Shown: positions 57,540 through 64,000 of the stretch, piece after piece
How positions within the stretch are numbered: position 1 is the stretch's first letter
Layout of the letters: the number at the start of each line of letters is the position of its first letter
NCBI GenBank assembly: GCA_031763025.1
Contig: JASSKH010000001.1
Location: 21,553,142 to 21,617,141, forward strand
DNA: 64,000 bases
Direction of reading: 5' to 3'
From: Macrocystis pyrifera
Lineage: Eukaryota; Sar; Phaeophyceae; Laminariales; Laminariaceae
Made by a program: the position numbers and the translations under genes
The notes under the pieces: generated by a model
Databases searched by the model: none
What the model was told of the DNA's origin: nothing
What the model saw: the letters and a program-made list of their open reading frames with translations, nothing else

Positions 57540-58175
57540 AGCGTCAAGTGCACAAGAAAAGCATATGCCTTCAGGGCGACAGAGCAGGAACGAGTATAGA
57601 TACTGCTGTACCAACTCTAACAACCCCGCTGTTGAAAGTACGTCAAGTGCACATTTTGTCAAGATCTTAGAGCATATGCCTTCAAGGCGACAGAGCAGAA
57701 CCGAGTATAGATACCACACTGACTGCTGCTCCAACACGAGAAGAGCACATTCCTTGAGGGATCTCTAATATTTCACGGTACAGCGATCTCTTGTCAATCT
57801 GTCGCTCAATACATTGTACGCAGTAAACAACCGACGACATGTTTTTCATTGGCCAACAGAGCGTCGTCAGCTCTCCGACCGCTTGTTGAGGATCTCTTAT
57901 CCCCGTTCATGTTTGTGTGCCTCCTCATTGTGTACTGTTTTCTTCATTTTGCGATGCTTAACGCATATTTCGGTGCTAAAATAATAACCCCGCTGTTGAA
58001 AATACATTCTGTTGCGGAACTGCTTGGTGGGGATCTCTAATGTTTCGCGGTACAGAGATCTTGTCAGTCTGTCGTTTATCTCAACCGACATGTTTTTCAG
58101 TGGACAACAGAGAGCCATCGGCTCTCTGACCGCTTGTTGGGGATCTCTTATCCCCGTTCATGTTTGTGTGCTCCG
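57540..58175. repeat. Direct repeats with GGATCTCTTATCCCCGTTCA
   Basis: 57893-57922 and 58142-58172 are near-identical. The preceding blocks (TTTCACGGTACAGCGATC / TTTCGCGGTACAGAGATC, CATGTTTTTCA(T/G)TGG) are also shared, giving a duplicated segment of about 250 bp. CATATGCCTTCA(G/A)GGCGACA occurs twice at 57563 and 57675. Confidence 0.7.
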
Positions 58176-58964
58176 AGAGGCGGTTTTACTTGGGTTGAAG
58201 GTTCGGATTGTATGGCGGTGCTATATATGCGCTGTCGCTGCATAGCTGTGTCGCTGCTCCTGCTGCATGCTGCTGCAGAGCTGTGCGGTGTGCTGTCCTG
58301 TGCGTTTTTGCTGGGCCAGGACGTGCAACAACAAAAAAAAAACGGAGAACGCGGAACCCCGAAAGACACTCGTTAGCTCATCATGAGCAGGAAGATCGCA
58401 GACATTTGCTACTGCGGTACCCCTGCTGTGCTGCTCAAGATTCGAAACTCTAGACTGAAGACCGCAGAGACCGGCGTGATGTTGTCGTCTTTGAACTGTG
58501 GGTGTTCTTCACATTTAGCCGTTCCTTGTACCCGTCGACATCCAGTTCAACCAGTGTCCGTGCCGATTCTTCAATCCTAGATAGATGCAAGTTCTGCTGT
58601 CACAAAACTGCGGCACCGAGAAACTACTCCTGTACATTGTTATACAGTAAGCTATGTACTACAGCTGTACTCATGTCAATAGTCCAGCTCCACACGCAGC
58701 AGTAATTCGGGTTCGAATCTCGATAGGCAGTCCGCAGGAGTATGATATTGATACGAATACTATGCACTACAGCATGTTTCACGCTTATTACTTCCGATAT
58801 CGATCATGTGTATTGTATATGACGTGCGAGCGAATGCCCTCTCCCCATTTCCCCCCTTCTTTTCTGCGGCCTTTTTCAAATGAATAAATAAACTCGTACT
58901 TCGTACGTACGTATAGATACGAGTAATGAATACGAACCTGGCACCTTGATACAAATACGTACTA

Positions 58965-59069
58965 CTACGGGGGTCCATAGTTAACGGGACCAAATGTTGT
59001 TATTAAAAATAGGTAAATATATAGGTTTTTATGTATGCCATAGGTCCTATTAACTGTGGAACCCCGTAA
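58965..59069. mobile_element. 105-bp MITE copy
   Basis: CTACGGGGGTCC to GGAACCCCGTAA, flanked by TA. Confidence 0.88.
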
Positions 59070-62030
59070 TAGTACACGCTGGGGCGATGGGACTTCGGCG
59101 GGACCTGGTGGGACGCATGAACAAAAACCGTATTGGAAATAGAGGTGATTATTTATTTTCCGAATTCGGGGAGACAAAATGCACGAAAAAAATGCGAAGA
59201 AGCTTGCTACCAAATAATATTATAGTGAGGTGTGCGAGCGAGAAGCGCGAGTCGGTCGAGCTACAACAGTAGATGCGGCAACGCGTGTAGACACACATGG
59301 CTGGTGAAACAGAACCGAAAAACATCCAACGGTTCGGTTTTTTTAGTTTTACTTATTAACGAGTACTCGTAGGCAGACTGCGCCTGTCCACAGCAGCAAC
59401 GTGCGGGCCGTGTCCTAAGACATACTGCAGGTGGCGTTGTCAGGCCCATCCTCCTTCTACTGATGAGGGGACGGAGAAGCAGGAGAAGATCTGTTGTAGA
59501 TGTCGGTAAGCAGTATGCAGTAGTAGTAGAGGTAGTAGTAGTAGTAGTAGCAGTAGTAGTAGTAGTAGTAGTACAGTAGTAGTATTCTATGCTAATAGTG
59601 GTGGCACCTGTCATAAAGGTTTCTTTTTTAAGTTCTACCAAACGAAACCCAACTCTATACGAGTCGTAGGCAGAATGTGCCTGTTCACAAAGTACGACGG
59701 GAAAAATCCTGTTGTTGCGGAACTGCTTGTTGGGGATCACGGCGCCGACTGGTCTCTCGCGTCACTCTCACCAACTCCAACTACGACTTCAAAAAAAAAA
59801 AAAGACAAGCAAACTGAGAACAGCGCTCGAATGCATTTCTTCGAGGGTAATAACAATGTTGATATTGATAGCTATTCTGACTATGTCACCTCCATCGAGG
59901 GGTTGTACGAAAGATAGCCACTTTGCTACACAGCAGTAGCCAGCAGCCTACCGAGTCGCAGATCGGTACCATAGTCGCCTATAACGAGTGAGACCCAGCA
60001 GGCAACAAGGTGATTCGACGGCGTAAAGCAGAGTGGTATGTCAAAAAACAAAAAGTCGACACGTAGACATGTTGCACTGCCAAATTATCGTTTTGTAGAT
60101 GAGTAATGCAGTATATTGGGACCCCCAAAAGAATATCGACGAATGAGGGTCACGGGGCCTTCAGTCGTGTCTCTTGTTCGTACTTAGGGTGTCTGCGTTA
60201 AATTAGTTTTAAGCTGAGAAAGGCGTGCTCCTCGCACACTACGGTATGCAGTACTCAACATCTGTTGAGAATTTAGGTGCTGAGAATTTCAGCCTTACAT
60301 TGTAAAAAATTCAAGAAATTATAGCTATAATCATTTTTTGTTGAAAGTGGGCCCATGAAGAGCGTTGATGCCGACAGCCCTCAAGCATATTGTTTAACAT
60401 CTTAAACATTTTTTCCGGGTGGATGGATGTCTTGCGGTATATGATACTTCGTATAGTGTCTTGACAACCTACCAAGAAAAAAAAGTTGCGGTGCACTCCT
60501 TTGCCGAAACGTCTCGGCCAAAATAAGAGTTTCCTAGGGTCGATCTTAACGACACGTATTACTTCTTTTTTTCTTAAAAATTTCGGCATTTCACCTAATT
60601 AAGCGAGGGTTGAATCTTGTCGAATACGTGCCTCGGTTGACTCGCGAAATAATCGTCCACCCGGCACAGAACCGTCTCTACAGCATCTACCAACTTTGCA
60701 GTGGTCCCACTGCCGTCGGCCTGGCTCGTAGGCAGGTGTGTTGTTGGTACCTTGGAGAGTGAAGTCCATCGCCAACTCGTCCGCAACGCCCAACGCGACT
60801 AAGTCTCAATTATTGCCCTTACCGAGCTCAGTCGGTTGGCCACCTCGATGTGCGGTCACCTTGTGAACTCGGCCACGAGAGCCCAGAAAGCTATTGCGCC
60901 TTTTGCAGTCGGCCATATGACTGGTGAATGACCTTGGGAACGACTCGCCTGGTCAGCCTTGTCCTCGCAAGTTGTGCGGCACAGCTCGAGCGGTGGGGCT
61001 GCCCGATTCTCCACAGCCTTGTACCTAAATTCCTGAAGAACCTAAAAAAAAAACTTGAAGACGTTATTTTCGGGGTTGGAATTTTTCGGCTTTTCCCGAA
61101 GAAAAAACGGGAAAATACTGAAAACAAAATGAAAACAGTCCTCGTTAAGATCAACCCTTACCCGCTGTTGCGTATTGTATAACACTCCTCTTTTTTCTCT
61201 TCATCCTGTCATCATGGAGGAAAACACCACTAACCACTACAACTAGCCTTGAGGCGTCATTCTTTTCATAGGCTCTCTGGAGTTGAAGCTCCCGTACAAC
61301 TGGCAGTAGTTTTGGTTGGCCCCGATTGGCAATGCTAGTCTCCTGCAGGCTGTCTGACGAAACCCGGTAGCCGCGGCATGCGCCTCACACGGAGATGCCG
61401 TTGATAATATCATGTTTGCGTACACAATAATTCAATCGCCACAGATTTGTCGTGGAATCGAGAAACGTCATGTTCTTGAAAACCCCATCGTTCAACACTA
61501 CCATAGTGAATAAGGCAGCAACATCGACTGGAGCATACATTGCTCCTACCCCTAGAATATCCTCAACAATACGGCATTGTTCAACCCGCGGACAGCCGTC
61601 GTAGACACCACATGACCTCAACTTCAAGACAGAGCAACCCCTCAATAGGCGGTAAATAGTGAGCGGGCGTCTACACTAACGACGCAAGCGGCGAAGACAA
61701 CTGTCAGTGGGTCATACCTATATAGCCTTATTTTGGAGGCAGCACGGGCAGTCCAGGCGGTTGATGAAGGCGCGGTCCGGGGCTCTGAAGTTTCCTTTGC
61801 AGTACAATGGTTAGGATATACCGTACTAGTATAGCCGATAGGAGAAGAGTAGACATGCGCCCGAGGAAAGTTCCTCGGACAAGTGCCTTTACCCGTCCAG
61901 CGGGTTAGAAGGAGAGCAGAGTGGACTTGATGCCTTGAATCAAGCCCGTATCGATTCACTCTCTCAACAGCTCTCTTCTCTCGTCATGAGGACTAAGGCG
62001 ACAACACAACAAGAAGAAATCTATTTTAAA
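59070..62030. other. Intergenic, decayed minus-strand frames
   Basis: A GTA run lies at 59519-59583. Minus-strand frames at 60311-60589, 60595-60793 and 61385-61645 have protein-like composition (for example GVADELAMDFTLQGTNN and CGVYDGCPRVEQCRIVED) but are broken and match nothing I know. They may be one decayed transposon gene. Confidence 0.3.
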
Positions 62031-62505
62031 AGAACACATCTCCCTGGTTCCCCAGGTAATGAAACGAAGCGGGTAGGTCAGCGTACAGATGTATACGGTT
62101 TTGACGCCCCAAAGATCCCGCCGTTCAGAGGGGGGGACAAGAGTGTTATAAGGATTATATACCCTGCCTGCTGGGCTGGGTAGTCGATCGATCTTTTACC
62201 TTTTACCCCTATAGCTCAGTAGTAGGTAACACCATCACGTTTGACGTCGTCCAGGTCACGGGTTCGAACTTCACTTCGAACGTTTATTTTACAGAAACGC
62301 TGCAATGCGCGTGCCTAAAAACGCATTTCCCTGGTTCCCCAGGTAATTAATCATGAAACGAAGCGGGTAGGTCAGCGTACATACGTACACGGTTCCGACG
62401 CCCCAAACATCCCGCCGTTCAGAGGGGGGGAGAGTGTTATAAGCATTACCCTGGGCTGGTTAATCGATCGATCTTTTACCCCTATAGCTCAGTAGGCAAC
62501 ACCTT
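62030..62505 (+). repeat. Direct duplication with tRNA-like tail
   Basis: 62036-62228 and 62328-62495 share CTCCCTGGTTCCCCAGGTAA, CGAAGCGGGTAGGTCAGCGT and TTTTACCCCTATAGCTCAGT. The first copy is followed by a tRNA-like stretch (AGCTCAGTAGTAGG... then CACGGGTTCGAAC at 62257-62269). No matching acceptor stem is visible, so it is probably a tRNA-derived repeat, not a gene. Confidence 0.6.
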
Positions 62506-62989
62506 CTCAAGTGCCGTGCAACGGCAGCACGCAGAAGAGCAGAAGAACAAGAGCAGACCACGGACGTCAGCCAGCAGGTATGTAACAACAAAACGGTTCG
62601 TGATGGTTGAAACGGTTAGGATCCTCTGGAGGAGTTTCGTCGATCAAAAATCAACAACAAACACTATTAATACCTGGTACCACTTCGGCTCACCTCCCAG
62701 GGATAGGGACAACTTTGCCTTTAGTCAATTAAAAGGTTTTGAGGCGTTTTAGGGTCCACTATATACGTCAATGAAATTGTGACGAGCTTGTTGATCCAAA
62801 ATACCAGCCGCACAGCTCGAACAACAGCTGAGACGGCGGTGCGTGGTGGTGGTGCAGGCAAACGGTGACGAAACAACGAACCAAAACGCCTTTTTTATGT
62901 TGGTACTCCCCGCATTTTTTGCCGCGAACCTCATTTTTCATTTTCCATTCCTAATCCTTCCGCTCTTTCGTTCCGCCCTGACCTCTGTA

Positions 62990-63090
62990 CTCTCGTGCAG
63001 CTCGCTCATCATGTCACTACCACCCCACCACTCAACCGCCCCACTACTCAACCACCCCACCACTCCACCACCCCAGCAGGCCACCACTGC
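62990..63090. repeat. CCACCCCACCACTC short tandem repeat
   Basis: Imperfect units of CAACC(A/G)CCCCAC(T/C)ACT. Unlikely to be coding. Confidence 0.6.
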
Positions 63091-63356
63091 TGCTGTGTTT
63101 ACACGAGAGAGCCAGAGTCCGAACACGAGTAAAGAGGTCAGTGCGAAACAGGTTGTAGTGTGAGTAGCAGTCAGGATTTGCCCCAGTTATTGTCCTACAG
63201 CAGTACACTGGGGCATGAGTACTACCGGTACAACGTACAGCAGTAGTCTACCCCAGTGCTGAGTGTGCACATAAAGCAGTCAACCGTGAAGACACTGCCG
63301 ATACCGTAGTACTTGTACGCGCCCAAACCACAGCACGAGCTCTAATACTACTGCGA

Positions 63357-63393
63357 GTCGGGTTCAAGCCTACCGAAATGGCTTGAACCCGAC
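63357..63393. repeat. 14-bp perfect hairpin
   Basis: GTCGGGTTCAAGCC and its exact reverse complement around a 9-base loop (TACCGAAAT). The GGTTCAAGCC arm resembles a pol III B box. Confidence 0.8.
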
Positions 63394-64000
63394 ACGCAGA
63401 AGGCTACAATACGAGGTACAAGCTCCTTCCACCTGTTGTCATGGTTGATGCTCACAGCGTACCTCCAGGTGCTTAAAGTACTTCGTGTTGGCCATTTCAT
63501 ACTATCAATACCAGGTACCAGGTATACCACTAGCCTGTGGCAAATATGTCAGGAGATGTCAAGAAAGGCAAAACGTGCGCTGTCAAGGGTGTTTGGCCGA
63601 TTTTTATATTCTAAAACCTAGTAGTGTGGTGTCAGTCAATGCATGTCAAGGCAAAGTTGCTGTCTGTCAAGGCATGAAAGTACTGTCTCCTGACATCTAT
63701 GGTCTGTGGACGTGAAAGTAAGTTTGGTTGGTAGATATATATCAGTATCTAACGGTTCTTACATTTCCGTCCACAGGCAGTGGCACCGCAGTAAAAAAAC
63801 TACCTGGTAAAACTTGGTTGGGTAAAAGACATACCACAGGCATATCCACAGGCATATGTTGATCCTTGACCTTGTTGCTCACAGCTCAGCCGTTTGAAAG
63901 TCGATTTCGTACTACGATAGGTAGGTTTTGGGAGATGAGGTCCACCTCTCGGCGAGCTGTTTGTTGGACGTGCCTCACCTTGCTCGCCCCTCCCGACCCC

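Noticed and set aside
62208..62275. Functional tRNA gene
   Set aside because: A- and B-box-like sequences are present, but no matching acceptor stem can be drawn and the head is duplicated within a repeat.

Overview
The window is eukaryotic nuclear DNA. It has spliced genes with GT-AG introns, long homopolymer and microsatellite tracts, and many transposable elements. There are no operons, ribosome binding sites or CRISPR arrays. A heterotrimeric G-protein alpha subunit, long introns and dense young repeats would suit a stramenopile such as a brown alga, but that placement is inference and no marker here proves it.

The left half (about 0.6 to 33.2 kb) is essentially one minus-strand gene. 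I assembled a G-protein alpha subunit from ten small exons (1053 coding bases, 350 residues) spread over 32.6 kb, with introns from 0.65 to 15.3 kb. Nine exons join in phase and carry G1 to G4 and a diverged G5. The last exon is less certain: there are two tandem candidate copies separated by a 70-base C homopolymer. One intron appears to be GC-AG. The introns hold a 5'-truncated LINE, several LINE and SINE tails ending in poly(C), most copies of a 105-bp TA-flanked MITE, a near-perfect inverted pair of tRNA-derived SINEs, a 640-bp TAC microsatellite and a long hairpin.

The right half (33.2 to 64 kb) has few genes. Candidates are a possible small secreted peptide (35.6 kb) and an intronless carbonyl-reductase-like short-chain dehydrogenase (52.0 to 52.9 kb) with one frame-breaking base. 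At 36 to 38 kb there is a 2-kb region packed with degenerate TAACATAATGTTA-type palindromes, and at 44.4 kb a GGTGC-repeat hairpin array. At 45.4 to 48.7 kb, inside a second LINE copy, sits a 3.3-kb element with the same termini and TA duplication as the MITEs. It carries spliced fragments of a cysteine-rich, PARP-finger-like protein, so it looks like a gene-capturing relative of the MITE family.

The most unusual signal is at the level of short words. TACCTGGTA/TACCAGGTA occurs about 21 times (about 0.5 expected). In three places a repeat copy carries it where a homologous copy has only TA, so CCWGG+TA behaves like a tiny insertion or excision scar at TA. TATTAATA is also greatly over-represented and is what an excision scar of the TTACGG...CCGTAA MITEs would look like. 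These words may record a large past wave of TA-targeting transposition.
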